A model generated the notes under the pieces. That model did not search any database. It was given only the letters and a program-made list of their open reading frames with translations, and was not told the DNA's origin. Shown here piece by piece: positions 1 to 12,830 of a stretch of DNA of 64,000 nt; the stretch's first letter is position 1; each line of letters begins with the position of its first letter. The DNA lies in assembly GCF_000003815.2 (NCBI RefSeq), contig NC_049993.1, positions 18,782,621-18,846,620 on the forward strand. Reading direction: 5' to 3'. The DNA is from Branchiostoma floridae (taxonomy: Eukaryota > Chordata > Leptocardii > Amphioxiformes > Branchiostomatidae). Made by a program: the position numbers and the translations under genes.

Positions 1-49
<49 letters not shown>

Positions 50-180
50 CACATACTTAATATACAGTCAAGCACACACACACATATATACAAGCCCACA
101 CAAACACACAGATACGGGCATACAAGCACACGCACACACTCATACACACACACACACTCTCACACACACACACAGAGTAG
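1..180. repeat. CA-dinucleotide microsatellite, compound
   Basis: Pure AC repeat over the first 44 bases, then interrupted ACAC/CACACA tracts to about 175. It begins at the window edge, so its true left end is unknown. Confidence 0.95.
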
Positions 181-2341
181 TGAACACTAATCGAAATCTG
201 TATTGGCGATAATGTAATAATTATCAAGTTCAGGGTGTCATAATCTCATCCCAGCTATCTCAAGTGTCCAAAAGTCTAATATTTAAACTTTCTGACCGGT
301 GGAAGGTCCCGCACTCTTCGTGTTTGCCGCCATCTTGGCATCGCGTGACCTCAAGCTAGGGACTGACCACTTCAAATTAGGGGTCAGGTCAGGCTAAAAA
401 AATCAACAAAAACCTTGTTTTTTTTGCCTAATCTGAACGTCTGCACCCTACACTGTCTCACCAATATGAAATATTTCTAACATTTTCCTGATAAAAGTCA
501 AAAATAGGCTAGAATACTGTATGGACTCGTTTTGGGCCTTCTGCGCCTGCGTCAATTAGGGTCATTACCCCACACAAGCACACACACATGTACACATACA
601 TAAATACAAGCACACACACACATATATACAAGCACACACAAACACACAACCATACATACAGACATACAAGCACACGTACACACTCATACACACACACACA
701 CACACAAATTCTACAATTCCGGTGTGTTTTCCAGTGTACTTCACTTCATGTTATTGGGCACAATATGTAAACTGTTATTTTGCAATGCAGTAGCTTAGTG
801 ACCTTTGCCAAGAGGGTTATGTTTTCAGTAGCACTGTCTTGTTAGAATCAAACAGGAATTGATTACAACATATCTAAAGTATACCTGACTGATAAAACAC
901 CTTTGTGGCATCACCATGCTTATTAATAAGATAAAGTAATGCACGTACATGTACATGATATATGTCTAATGTGACAGTTATTCACTACTTGTTCTATTGA
1001 CACAAGTACATTCAGTTTGGCTCCTTTCTGTCATCAAGTGATTGGAGATCTTGGAAAGTTTGTGAAATTGTTTAACTTGTTAAGGAGTAAATTAAAAACA
1101 AACTTTAAGCTATTGTCAGAAAAGTTAACTGTCCAAATTAAGCAAGTGCCTCGAAATCTGACAGCAGATACATGTATCTGTTTGACATTTCCTTTTCGCC
1201 ATTTTGTTATGAAGTATGAAGCAAACATTCGATAGAACATTCATTCCAACTATTTCAGCTCACATGGACTAAATCTTCACCTGGTAACTTGTAGGGTAAC
1301 AGGGAAGAAGTTGATTGACTTACCTCAGTATGGAAGGAAGATGTCTTTAGTCTGCAAACTCCTTTAAGTCTCAGATAGTCTGTCTTACGTGTGCCCTTCA
1401 ACTCAGCACTGAGCTCATGAGGTGGTTGGACTACCTGAGGTTAAATTTAGGTTTGGCCGACACTGCCTATTGTCTTATACATGCCCACAGGTGATACATG
1501 CGGTAGTTACTTGTGCCAGCCGGCTGAACATAATGAGTTGTTTTTGTCAGCACAGTACTACATGTAGGCTGCCTTGGAGTACACTAAACTGTCAATTTGA
1601 ACAATAAGCCTGCTTTAAAGCCCTGAGGCACACAGTTGACAAGCTTTGGCCATGTTTCTCAATTTGTTCGAAAGTTTCAGAACTTTACAGTCACCAGGTA
1701 GTTGAGCGTGCTTTTTGGCTGAGAATTTCCCCCAATACATTGGATGGGGTCAGTGACCTGTGAACATAGACTAGTCTCTATATATCATACTCTCCAAGCA
1801 GAGGTTAGGCTCCGGCTGTTTTTGTAGTCATTTTTATTTGCCGTGAGACATCAAGAAAGGGAACAAACTAGACAGCCTGTTTAAAATGACCCCAAAAAAG
1901 TAAAAAAAAACAACCAGAGCCTAACCTCTGCTTGGAAAGTACAAATGCACATAAATCATACAGTGATCAAGAAGACACATTTGGATATGTAAATTAAACA
2001 AAATAGAATTGTCATTTAGAGCTGAAATACTAGTACTCATAGGCTGATCATTTTTCCTGATGTTCAACAGGACTGGTGTTTTTGTTACTGAAAGAATTTA
2101 CCCTGGTATTGCAGCCAAATTACTTGGACTCTTTTTTTATGAATTATTCTCATTCGTCATAAACTTTAAGGTATTTTTGTGTGTTAATTAGAATATATTT
2201 CTGTCTGGACAGAACCATTTCTGAAAAATACTCAATTACATTTGAGAAAATGCTTAATTCGTTAACGATGATTCCTGTTGTTCCTTAGGAGAGAAACTTT
2301 TGTAAATCTAACTTTAAGATGATTTCTGTTGTTCCTTGAAG
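181..2341. other. Intron sequence upstream of the first visible ANKRD13C exon
   Basis: No coding exon is seen. The stretch holds a second CA microsatellite at about 580-705 and one copy of a dispersed repeat near 1020-1560 (see the ~650-bp repeat family). It also holds a short TIR element at 1788-1941. From about 580 onward it is closely matched, with indels, by 61.9-63.75 kb, so both belong to duplicated introns of the same gene. Confidence 0.7.
1788..1941. mobile_element. Short TIR element (MITE), copy 1
   Basis: Arms of about 34 bp face each other. The left arm begins TACTCTCCAAGCAGAGG and the right arm ends CCTCTGCTTGGAAAGTA. The left flank TATATATCA has only a degenerate counterpart on the right. 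The copy at 63208-63372 is cleaner and has a 9-bp direct repeat. Termini starting TCTCCAAGCAGA are shared with the larger element at 14117-15163. No coding capacity. Confidence 0.8.
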
Positions 2342-5300
2342 GAGAGAACATTTGTCTGCGGAAGACCTGAAGAAGAATAAGGAGCTGCTGGACAGTCTCA
2401 GTCGAGGATTCTTTGTGGAAAACAGCTGTGATGTGAGTAATGTGCTAGATTTGTCTTCATTTTATTTGAGATATACATTTAGTCTTGGTCTTTTTGGCTT
2501 TAGTATGCTCTTTTGCTTGCTCCTAGCGTGTGTGCAAGCCTTTTTAGTATGCTCTCTTGGTTGCGCCAAGCCTGGGAGCCACCCTTTTAGCTTTATACCC
2601 CTGTCACATTTGGCAAAAACCGATCGGACGACGATTCTGCACCGATTGCCCGAGCCTCGCTTATAGTAATAACTTTATTGCACAACAATTGTACAAGGTA
2701 CAAAGTATGGCTTATATGTGACAGAGACGGTTTTCAGGTGAAAAATATGCGCAACCCTCTGTCTTCCATCGATACGCCCAAAGATCGTGGATAATGTGAC
2801 AGGGGTATTATCAATTGGCATGGGAAGCCACAGAGAGTGCATATATATACTTAGCTAAAAAGGCATGAGCATCCAGGCTAAGAGCAACCAAGAAAGCATA
2901 ACTTATTAATAAGCTACATGTAAAAAAGGCTGGAACCCAGGCCATGCATGGCTTACATGTATACAGCAACTGAGAGAGCGTAAATTATTAAAGCTGTAAA
3001 GACTGGTACCCAAGCTGTCTGGGATATATATGACTTAGTGATGTTGATAGGGATGAATAGTTATGATATAGAAGAAGGTATGTTTTTGTTTAAACTACAT
3101 TGTACATAATCCAATTAGAAATTGGAGTGTAGAGATTTCGACGTGATGCTCTTTTACTTGTTCTAACCATTAATGTGTGCCACCCCCCCCCCCATTTTAT
3201 CCCCCCCCCCCCCCCCAGCAGCCCTGTGTGAGGAGGGAGTCCATCCAGCCCCCACCTCCCTCTCCTGTTAGCTGGGATGAGTACGTCACCGCACCCTCTG
3301 GAAGGTCAGTGTTTACGTTACTTTATGATCGATATCATCAAACAATGTCTTGTAAATTCAGAATCATGGTTCATTTTATTGGGGAATGAAAAGCTACGAT
3401 CTGCATGCTCTGATGATGCACAAAGTTTAGTCATCTTCTGTTATAGTGCAGAGGTTTAACATGTACAATAGCTCATTCGTGTTGGCATGCTACTTTAAGT
3501 TTTCACACAAGGCGGAGGAAAAGCTCCTTAGTTTACACAAGGGAAAGACTCATCAAATGTTTTACTGTGTCTTTGCATCATTCTCAACTGGGATTTTGCC
3601 CCTTTCTTGTTTTATAATTATCGTACACTTCAATCTTATAGTTGGGTGTCTTTGCAAGTTGGTAAGCTATACATGATTTACTGTTCACTAATGATGTTAA
3701 CTGTAGATTGTTGTTCATTGCAACAGGGTTATATGATTAGGGATTTTGGCTTTGACTATTGATTTGTTTCTATTCTTCCCTGTTGTAACAGGTGGCCACA
3801 CCTGGGCAGACCTATGGTCGTCAAGGAGACCAGGAAGTCTCTCAAGGCAACCGTTGCCATGGTAACTACTCTCAATGTTTTCTAAAAGTAAAACTATAAT
3901 GTCAATTCCAAGAGTCAGACATAGACAGCATAATATAGTCTGTCCTTCTGTTTACTGTTATGTTGTGGTTCTGGGGATACTTACACAGACCTGCTCATAT
4001 TTGAATCTTTGACAAGTGTTGCCAGTATCTTACTGACAGTTTATTTTTCTTCCTTCTTGATGCAGAGTGAAGAGTTTCCTATCAGACTAGACAGGTACGT
4101 TATGATAAGTTTTTCCTCCTTCTGATCCCTCTTGTAAACAACATTACCATACAGGAACATGTCTGTAAGTCAAACACACAAATCTATTAACATTTGCCAC
4201 ATTTGTCTTCTTTGGAATAGAACTTTTTGGTTTGATTAATTGCATTATTTTTGTTTTGAACTGTAGTCTAAGATGAAATTTTAAGGGTCAAGACAGACCC
4301 TGATGGTGTGTTCGTTTGAAGATCGTCACTCCTTTTAAACGTCAACACACGACTGTACATGACTTGTGTGTTACCGTGAGTGCATGAGTTCTATTGACAG
4401 GTTTTGGGAGGAAAGCCCCCATTTATTTCTATCCTCCTGTTGCAGGCTGCTGGATGTTCTGGAGATCATCGCTCCCTTTAAGCATTTCCTGAAGCTGAGA
4501 GAGTTTGTCCAACTGAAGCTGCCGTCAGGATTCCCCGTCAAGATAGGTCAGTCTTCCCAGCATGCTCTGTCAGAGGTTCTCAGCAACTTTTAGATTAGAC
4601 CTTCCAATGCCACATTCTGGCATTGAATTCCAAAGTATTTCAGGAAGCAAGTTAGGAATTTCATTTAATTTAGCATCAATACCAGTTATTGATGAGTGCT
4701 TCTGAGATTTCCCTGCCATTTGAACCACTTGTTTTTATATAAAAATGCTTCATATTAGTGAAGTGGAGGATATTTATTTCATTTGGTAACTTTCTAGACA
4801 CTATGCCTACAAGGCGAATATTATGTGTCTGAAACATTCAAATTTGGGAAGTCTTATTCCACTTAAGTCTTTTAATTTGTGTTGGAACTGAAATTGTGTT
4901 GGCACTAAAGTTAGTCCCTTGTCAATTTGATGCTGCTGAATTGGAGTCAATATTCCAGTGGAAACAGAGAGACTTATTCATTTCACAACCTTCAAGAAAT
5001 TGTCCTACAAGCCCATTTGTCTGAAACATGTTGTCACTCAAATTTGGGAAGTCTGATTCCACTTTGTGTTAGAACTGCAATTTTGCCAGAACTGAAGCCA
5101 ACCCCTATCAATGTGATGTTGCCTAATTGGAGGGGATTATGCTCCAGTGGAAACAGGGGGACTTCTGTCCATGTCTAAGTAATTGGTGGCTGCAGCAGAG
5201 TGATCCACATTCCTGCTGACTGTGATGTGGTTAGTGAGAACTGTGACCCCAGACTGCAGGAAACATGGTCTATCCACATGTATGGGTGATTACTGAGATC

Positions 5301-6389
5301 AGCTGGGGAATGACAATTGGAACATGCCTTGCAGTACAGTTAGGCGTACTGCATAGCGGCCACGCATATTTCATATGTGTGAGGAATAGACGGTGCCCTA
5401 GGTCTGCATGCCCCTTTCTTGTTAAGGTGTGCAATAGGCAAGCTATTTTGATTTCCTCATAACTTGTAGGAATTGAGCCATCTTATGTACCTAACTCATG
5501 GCAAGTCAACCAAATTTTGTGTCATTGTCTTCCATCAACTCAATATAAATTATTGATAGACTAAGTACACTATAAATTCTCCAGAATTTTGGCAGAAAGC
5601 GTAGCCAGGAAACCCACATGTAAGCCCTCAATGATTTTTCCAAGAATCAGCTATCTTTTCTCAGTCACCAAATTAAGAAACTATTGACAGCTGTTGTTCA
5701 ATCTTAAATGGTTTGAAAGATGTCAGAAGGAAGTGTTGAAGGGGAATGACAAAGTAACACTCAGGATAAGCACTTGTGTCTTTTGCAGAGTTAATTAACA
5801 AGAAGTACCTGTTACACATTTTTAGTTATCTATGCATTTACCTGTACATTATATATATATATATATTAGATATACATATACGCCAGTACATTTCAAACTA
5901 TGTGACACCGTACATAATCTCTAAGTCTATATTTTTCTGAACCACTCAAGGGCCAAGTGCCCACTGCAGACAGGATTCTTATGTGTGGGTCATTGGGAAA
6001 GTAACCAAAGGGAAAACAAAAACTGGCCATGTGGTCCTTATGCAAACTTTAAGGTAGTCTGACTTGTACAGGACCTGGTACAAAAATGTATATCAGCTTG
6101 TTTTTTTTACCCGGGCTCCCATACTCAACCCTCACCAAATGTGAGTATGGGAGCTTTGGTACTTAACTAACAAAGCTGATACTCTGAAGTCTTCAAAATT
6201 AATGTACATCTAAATTTAAAAAATTAACCCTAATTTTGTTCTGTTGCAGAAATTCCCGTCCTCCCGACCATCACAGCGAAGATCACATTTCAGGACTTCC
6301 AGGCGAGAGACTCAGACTTTTACCCAGAATCCTTCTTCTGCATCCCCAACAACTTCAAAGAAGACCCCAACAGGTTCCCTGACTTGTGA
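2342..6389 (+). CDS. ANKRD13C: ANKRD13C-like protein, C-terminal exons (copy A)
   Basis: Six exons with canonical GT-AG borders and compatible phases: 2342-2432, 3219-3304, 3792-3861, 4066-4094, 4446-4546 and 6250-6389 (stop TGA 6387-6389). The first visible exon starts with the last base of a split codon, so the N-terminal ankyrin-repeat half lies upstream of the window. The product matches my recollection of vertebrate ANKRD13C in order: REHLSAED block, VRRESIQPPPP linker, SWDEYV, WPHLGRPMVVKE, LKATVAM, IIAPFKHFLKLREFVQ, LPSGFPVKI, and the terminal KEDPNRFPDL. Ending exactly at FPDL without ubiquitin-interacting motifs is typical of ANKRD13C and unlike ANKRD13A/B/D. The family is an ER-associated chaperone-like protein reported to affect GPCR biogenesis (GPCR-chaperone domain). 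Lengths of conserved blocks look normal, with no frameshift or internal stop. The family call is confident; whether this copy is a separate gene or an allele of the one at 11853/63754 is open. Confidence 0.9.
2596..2807. mobile_element. Harbinger-type MITE in ANKRD13C intron
   Basis: Inverted termini TACCCCTGTCACAT and ATGTGACAGGGGTA are flanked by TTA on both sides, fitting a 3-bp TWA target duplication of the PIF/Harbinger class. The corresponding point after 63845 lacks the element, so it inserted after the two copies separated. Non-coding. Confidence 0.75.
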
Positions 6390-6599
6390 ACACCTGTCAC
6401 CCCTGTGGAGCAGTGGACCTGCCCATTACCTGCCTTCTTCTGTCCCTGTCTGGATTGGTCCATGTGTGGAAAAGGGGTGGTTGGTTGTAGGATCATAGTT
6501 TTGTCCCGTATTATTTTTTTGCATGAAAGGGAGACTATGAAATGATATATTATCCTTTTCGTTTTTTAAGTCAAACTGCTTCCAGAACAGATCTGATCA

Positions 6600-6699
6600 N
6601 NNNNNNNNNNNNNNNNNNNNNNNNNNNNNNNNNNNNNNNNNNNNNNNNNNNNNNNNNNNNNNNNNNNNNNNNNNNNNNNNNNNNNNNNNNNNNNNNNNN
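6600..6699. other. Assembly gap (100 N)
   Basis: Exactly 100 N, the usual placeholder for a gap of unknown size, 0.2 kb after the ANKRD13C stop codon. Confidence 0.99.
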
Positions 6700-7244
6700 A
6701 AATATACATAGTATGATACAAAGTTACTGATGGATCCACAATGTTTGCCAAGTTAACATGTACAGATGTGCATTTTTAATGTACACAGAATTCTACCATA
6801 TGATTGCTATTAAGTTGTATTTAGAACTGTGCAAAAAGTTGAATATGTTTATTAATTAACCCCTTCCCTGCTGAGTTATGCCAGACCATAATGCACACTT
6901 GTGTCATGGATGCATCCTTAGCAGATGCAGGGTTAACCACAGAGACAAGCGTGACCACAAAGTGCCATGACTTTGTATAGGAAATATTGTGTTGTACAGA
7001 TCTGAATATGTCTAACTTAACGTTAAACATTATAATGTTGTTCGGTTGTTTAAGAGGTATGAAAAGGGCAGGGATTGATGTTTGTGGTGTCTGTGTACGT
7101 AGAAGGTGATTGCAGAGTGCGTGGTGAAATATTCAAGGTGGGAACTGTCAGGTATCATGCCTTACATATGAGACACAAACTTAACATGACTTGTGTTGGG
7201 ATAGATATAAGGAAACTGCAGGGGTTATGGCGTTTAAGATTTAA

Positions 7245-7435
7245 CCCTTAAACTGCCAAACCCGGATATATCCGGGTTAGTGTATTCCCCCGAATTTGCA
7301 ACTCTGCACGCGCGTAGCGCACGAAACCCGGAAGTTAGGGACATCAGCCTTGTTCGGGGGGTTCTTTTTGGAGGTCAGCAGCCGACCCTGGCACTGATGG
7401 CATTTTATAGTGCTGAAACTCTGGCAGTTTAAGGG
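7245..7435. mobile_element. piggyBac-like MITE at a TTAA site
   Basis: CCCTTAAACTGCCA at the left faces TGGCAGTTTAAGGG at the right, and both ends abut TTAA (7241-7244 and 7436-7439). TTAA duplication with CCC termini fits piggyBac; Kolobok also uses TTAA. 191 bp, non-coding. Confidence 0.75.
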
Positions 7436-8025
7436 TTAAGTACTGTCTGAGGAGATGATGTCACTGCAGCAACAAGCCTGTATATATACTGTACATCTGT
7501 TGTATGTAAGGTTATGACAATGAATTCTAACATTTTAACTGGCTCCAAATGAAACTCCATCTATATGTATTACTGTATGAAGAAGTCAAACACATTATTT
7601 AGGTTTTCATGTGAAGAGTATCTTTCATTGGTTTGTGAGGGAATACAGTTTTGAATTTCCAAGCTTTGAAGTTTGTAATTCTATCTCCAACTACCTGAAA
7701 GCAATCAAAATTCACCTGAGAGGTAGAAACAATGGCTTCTATATATAACAAACACCAACTTCAGCTTGTTGATAAAAAAGAAAATTTACAGCAAATAATC
7801 CCCTCACTGATGTTATATAAAACACCATTTGGATAAAGAAGACATAGGATGTATACTAGATGTTTTGGACAACCTATTGGAACAGCTGTTAAGCTCTTAA
7901 GAAACTTTTAAGATTTGATAAATTGTTAATCTTTAAGATTTGATACTGGTGATCATGACTGTGAGTCTATTGTACATGTGGTTCAGAAAAAGACTGAATA
8001 TATGCATCTCTACAATGTTCCATGA

Positions 8026-8317
8026 TAGCCTCCGTAGCAGGCTCTACGACTCTTTTTTTTGGGGGGGGGGGGGGTCTGAAATGTGCTTTTTTTCTGATGG
8101 CATGTCATGATCAGTTCTCTGTATTCAGTTTCCTGTGGGAAGTTGAACATCTGTAAGCATTTTTTTTTAAAGTTCTTGTTGAAACACCAAGATTAAGCAA
8201 GCTTTTTAGAGGTAATCCACTGAAGAAATGGAGTAATGAGACCTGGTCTGCCATCAAAAATAAAGTATATTATATACGCCCCAAAAGCCTGACTTGTAGA
8301 GCCTGCTACAAAGGCTA
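8026..8317. mobile_element. hAT-like MITE with 8-bp target duplication
   Basis: Imperfect inverted arms (left TAGCCTCCGTAGCAGGCTC, right GAGCCTGCTACAAAGGCTA) are flanked by perfect 8-bp direct repeats TTCCATGA at 8018-8025 and 8318-8325. An 8-bp duplication points to hAT or a related superfamily. Contains a T8/G12 homopolymer run. Non-coding. Confidence 0.8.
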
Positions 8318-9959
8318 TTCCATGACATAATGTCATGTATCTACCTCAGACAGGATTGTATGTTGACATCTCTTAGCCTGGATGCCATCCTATGTAGTAA
8401 CCACCGACTCATTGATCTTACTTAACAAGCGATGAGGATGGTACACAGGCTAGATATATCTGGGTGCTCTGGAGATATTGATATAGAAAACAATCACCAG
8501 CCTACAATACTATCCTGGATGCCAATAATCATCCTAGTTAGCTTACTGGGGTTGCCATACTCGAAAGAGCATGCATGGTCTTGAGCCCTAGTGGACGAGT
8601 TTACAGGGAGCCCAGGGGTACGGCAGCCCCAGTAAACTTAAGGGATATGACACCAAGGCACATGCACATGTCCACAGTACTACATGTAATATCATTTGGC
8701 ATGTCAATTCCTGTCTGCTAAATAATTGCTCTAGATCTAGATCAATTTTATTTTTATTTGGCATTTTAAACTTAAGTCCATAAAGATAGTATTACGTGTA
8801 TTTGTCAGTGCATAATTTATAATGTTCCATAAAATGGGGAAAATATAGGACGCAGGTGTTTTTGTTTTGTTTTATTTTATTTGGGTTTTTTTCTCATTAA
8901 TGTCATTATGTATGTAATTGTAAAAAAAGCTCTGCCAAGTTTCTTTCTACTCCAAAATTTATGTCGATTTTTCCACACCGAAATGTTTGCTTAGTTACAT
9001 TGGCATTACTTTTGGCTTGTGCTTTCATCAGGTAACAATATATTAAGAAATTGTACCTAAACTTGGCTAACGTTTTAGCATGCATTTGGTTTTAAGAGCT
9101 CAGGGGCCTTGCTATATGTAGTTCACCTCTGAACAATGTACATGTATACATTTGTATTTAAGTACTGCTTCACTTTCAACTTTTTGTGGGTTAAGAGTTT
9201 AATGCACAATATGTACATTTTGAAGGGTTGTATCAGCAATAAAATTGAAAGAGAGGAATTATCATTGGTGTGAACCAATTTTATTCTGGGTTTTCTTTGT
9301 TGAGTAAGATTTAAGTTAGGACTGTATGCATTTCCCATTAGAGAGTACAACCGTCTCTTGTAGAGCGGTACATCTTGTTTCTTACCCTCAAAACGATTCA
9401 AAAAGATGTGCATTTAATCTAATGTTTCTCCATGGATTCGTTCTTGCAATGGTCTATTAGCGCCGCCCTGCGGAATAAACTCAGAAAGCAGTATATTAAG
9501 GATGGCTCCCATTGGACAATTTGAGTGTGCGTGTTGTTTAAAGCACCTCCATGCGGAAGAAAAAATATTGCCATATTACCACAGAAAATGTTGATATATG
9601 TTTGTTGAACTTTTACTGGTATTCTAAAAGTTCGTCAGTGGTGGAATCTTGTATTCATTTATTGCAAAGTTATTATGATAGGCTATTGTGGTTCTATTGG
9701 CATTTTCTTGCCCTTTTTTAATGACACCAGTCCAGCAGAGGTGAACAAAGCCACGGCTGACTCACCCCGACGGGTAGATACGATATTCCCGATCATTTCC
9801 ACTCTAACGGGGAAAACTTCACATCCAAATTCATGTTGACGTTCATGAAATGATATGATAACTTCTATGGCTTCTTCTCATCCTAACCGTAGAGTGTTAA
9901 GTTGCCAGGCGTCATGTAAAAGCTGAAATTGTCCCGATACAACAACGTCAACACATAAT

Positions 9960-10203
9960 AAAACACACCTGTCCCTGATGCTGAACACCATCCACACACG
10001 GGTAAACACACCTGTCCTTGGTGCTGAACACCATCCACGCACAGTGAGACAGACCTGTCCTTGGTGCTGAACACCATCCACACACAGGCAAACACATCTG
10101 TCCTTGGTGCTGAACACCATCCACACACAGGCAAACACACCTGTCCCTGGTGCTGAACACCATCCACACACAGGTAAACACATCTGTCCTTGGTGCTGAA
10201 CAC
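9960..10203 (-). repeat. 43-bp minisatellite, locus 1 (reversed orientation)
   Basis: About five units of the GGATGGTGTTCAGCACCA minisatellite, reading in the opposite direction to the four loci beside the LRR genes. Long open frames across it are artefacts of the repeat. It is the only locus not adjacent to an LRR gene in the window. Confidence 0.9.
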
Positions 10204-11852
10204 CTCCAGCCTTCAATAATCACCAAAGAGAGAGAACTGATTCCTAGGTTGCAGTACATTCACCCTTAGTTGGGTGGCGCTTTATTGATACCGTGTAACA
10301 GTCAGGTGCACAACGCTGGGCAGAAGTGACTGCAGTACCGTCACTTGGCGGCGCTTTATGGACGTCTGTCACGGCCGGATGCATGCAGCTCGTTTGTGAT
10401 GCTGAATGGAAATGATTTGAAGGCACATAGCGGGACTGGGAATACGATAGCCGTATAGCCATGGAAAACTGCTATTCCGTGCTTCAAAGGGCGGTTTCAA
10501 ACGCTGTAAGCATTGTTGTGAAATTGCCACTGTATTCCCGACCAAAAACGAGTAATGGAAATACTGTACGTTTAGCAACAGTGTAACTGTTGTATTGTAG
10601 ATCATAATAGCTCATACTATTACATACATACTCAGGAGGTGATCCGCTCCTTAGCTGTTCGGCTGACAAACTGCGACACTGTTTGAATATCAGGTGCCAA
10701 TGTAGGAGGTCAAAGGTCAAAAAGCTTTGCCATGTAAATGTGAGTTACCGCCGGACGCGAGAGCTTCTTGTCCTCTTCTTCTCGTGTCTTCAATGAATGA
10801 CGATAAAAAGACGGCTGCTTTTCTCGACCTGCGAAAGGGTATGTTGATTGTTGAAGGTTCTGCGCGATGCTGATATAACGTTAAACTTTCAAGTGTTTGT
10901 TCTAGACAGTTCGCTAAATGCATGCAAGTGTGTTTATGTTAGAAAGGTCGTTGCTGTCGCTTTCAGTTCAAACTACATATATACATAGCATTCTCAGCAA
11001 TCTGCCCATGTACAGCAGTAGGCAGACCTTACAGTGGGTTTTTGTGCATAGCAGCCCCTCCAGACTGGGCTGACCTCTGCAGAGCCACACACATGTGGAA
11101 GGAGTCTGGTTTCTGTGCAAACTCAAGTGACACCAGCCCTGGGGGATAGTAGGGTGGATGGCTTTATATGCATGATCAGGTGGTTAGTTTTTTAAGAAGA
11201 CTACTCAAGAATTGAATGATCATAATTAAACCCCTCCTATTGGTTAGGTGTGGTACTTCAGACTGATTATATCTGGTTTATACTTGTTTATAAGCAACGT
11301 TGCCTGAGAGACTGTATTATGTATTTGTTACATTTCCGAGTAGACAAATAAGTTGTGTAACTTAGAAAATAAGGTAACTGGCTGGTATGTGCAACATTTG
11401 CAACAAGAAAACTTCTTTTTCTTTTTTAATATTTCAAAAGTAACGTTTTTTTCGTGTACAAGACATTATTTATTGGCCTATGTAACCATTTGCTTGTTCA
11501 TGACAGTTTCACCTTGATGATTTTACACCTATGATATATAAAAACATTGTTATGTGAAGCCACACTAGATGACATCCGCATAATACTTTGGACCCATTAC
11601 GGTTTTGGCACTGTAGCGATATCACCATGTCCCTATCGCTGTAGATTTTTTTTAATTTTTTCAAATGTTAATTTCAGTACTAGTATATACAACAAACAAG
11701 TGGTCTGTACATCTGTTCAATACATACAAGAAGCAAGTGGTATATTTGAAAAGATAGTTACACAATGGGTAGATGAGCTTGGAGGTACGTCAGACTCTGT
11801 GCACCTGTAGTAAGTAACATTAATAACATTTCATGATGTTGTTTCTGCGCAG
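10204..11852. other. Non-coding stretch upstream of ANKRD13C copy B exon
   Basis: Relatively CpG-rich at about 10270-10800, with possible start codons followed by GT at 10461 and 10799. The donor after 10799 does not match the phase needed by the exon at 11853, and I find no ankyrin-repeat exon. Nothing is called. Confidence 0.4.
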
Positions 11853-11997
11853 AATGGACGCGACGCTGGTGGATTTCTCTGACATGAGGTGGCAGCGAGG
11901 AGACTTGAGCTTCATCTTCAACGGACACCTCAGACCCAACGTCTCCTTGGTCGTCCTCGACAACGAACTTAAGGTGTTCCAGAGAATACAGTGTGAG
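11853..11997 (+). CDS. ANKRD13C: ANKRD13C-like internal exon (copy B)
   Basis: A 145-bp exon bounded by CTGCGCAG and GAG/GTAAGC. The acceptor completes a split Arg codon and the exon ends on a codon boundary. It encodes MDATLVDFSDMRWQRGDLSF, then IFNGHLRPNVSLVVLDNELK and a final VFQRIQCE, matching the central part of ANKRD13C just before the segment leading to the REHLSxED exon. It therefore precedes 63754-63844 in gene order. The family's intervening ~70 residues (with the GWLFRED-type block) were not found in the ~52 kb between them; they may lie in a gap or be absent. No neighbouring ankyrin exons were found. It could be part of an intact gene with a huge intron, or a partial duplicate. 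Confidence 0.85.
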
Positions 11998-12119
11998 GTA
12001 AGCATTTATGTCCTTGATCTACCACGACCACTGTTGCCTGGTAACTGTAATTTGGCGATGGTGCTGATGCAGCCACTGGCTTGTTCAACATGTCCGTACC
12101 ACTGGAGTCAGCGTAGCGT

Positions 12120-12830
12120 GGATGGTGTTCATCACCAGGGACAGGTGTATTTACCTGCGTGTGGATGGTGTTCAGCACCAAGGCAGGTGTGTTTACCTGT
12201 GTGTGGATGGTGTTCAGCACCAAGGACAGGTGTGTTTACCTGTATGTGGATGGTGTTCAGTACCAGGGATGGGTGTGTTTACCTGTGTGTGGATGGTGTT
12301 CAGCACCAGGTACAGGTGTGTTTACCTGTGTGTGGATGGTGTTCAGCACCAGGGACAGGTATGTTTACCTGTGTGTGGATGGTTTTCAGCACCAGGGACA
12401 GGTGTGTTTACCTGTTTGTGGATGGTGTTCAGCACCAGGGATAGGTGTGTTTTCACTTGTGTGTGGATGGTGTTCAGCACCAGGGATAGGTGTGTGTTCA
12501 CTTGTGTGTGGATGGTGTTCAGAACCAGGGATAGGTGTGTGTTCACTTGTGTGTGGATGGTGTTCAGCACCAGGGACAGGTGTGTTTACCTGTGTGTGGA
12601 TGATGTTCAGCACAAGGGACAGATGTGTTTACCTGTGTGTGGATGGTGTTCAGCACCAGGGACAGGTGTGTTTACTTGTGTGTTGGTGTTATTCAGCACC
12701 AGGGACAGGTGTTTTTACCTGTGTGTGGATGGTGTTCAGCACCAGGGACAGGTGTGTTTGGTTGTGTGTGGATGGTGTTCAGCACCAGGGACAGGTGTGT
12801 TTATCTGTGTGTTGATGGCATTGAATGATT
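12120..12830 (+). repeat. 43-bp minisatellite, locus 2 (LRR duplicon 1)
   Basis: About 16 tandem units of roughly 43 bp, core GGATGGTGTTCAGCACCAGG followed by ACAGGTGTGTTTACCTGTG. Three unit types are visible (CAGGGACAGG, CAGGGATAGG, AAGGACAGG). The GTGT-rich unit keeps several frames open, producing spurious Cys/Val/Trp-rich frames. It ends about 100 bp from a conserved AATAAA on the minus strand. Confidence 0.95.

Larger units (their letters stand above)
6390..9420 (+). other. ANKRD13C 3' region / intergenic sequence
   Basis: No coding exon is recognised. The AT-rich sequence after the stop is probably 3' UTR then intergenic DNA; an AATAAA at about 9239 is one possible poly(A) signal. It contains a 100-N gap (6600-6699), TIR elements listed separately, and a small inverted pair around 8537-8640 (left arm TTACTGGGGTTGCC, right arm GGCAGCCCCAGTAA). 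Confidence 0.5.

Noticed and set aside
10461-10930. First exon of ANKRD13C copy B
   Set aside because: Two ATGs followed by GT sites exist, but neither gives ankyrin-type residues and the 10799 donor has the wrong phase for the exon at 11853.
12120-12830. Possible CRISPR array (regular repeats of ~43 bp)
   Set aside because: Units are contiguous with no unique spacers, and the genome is animal.
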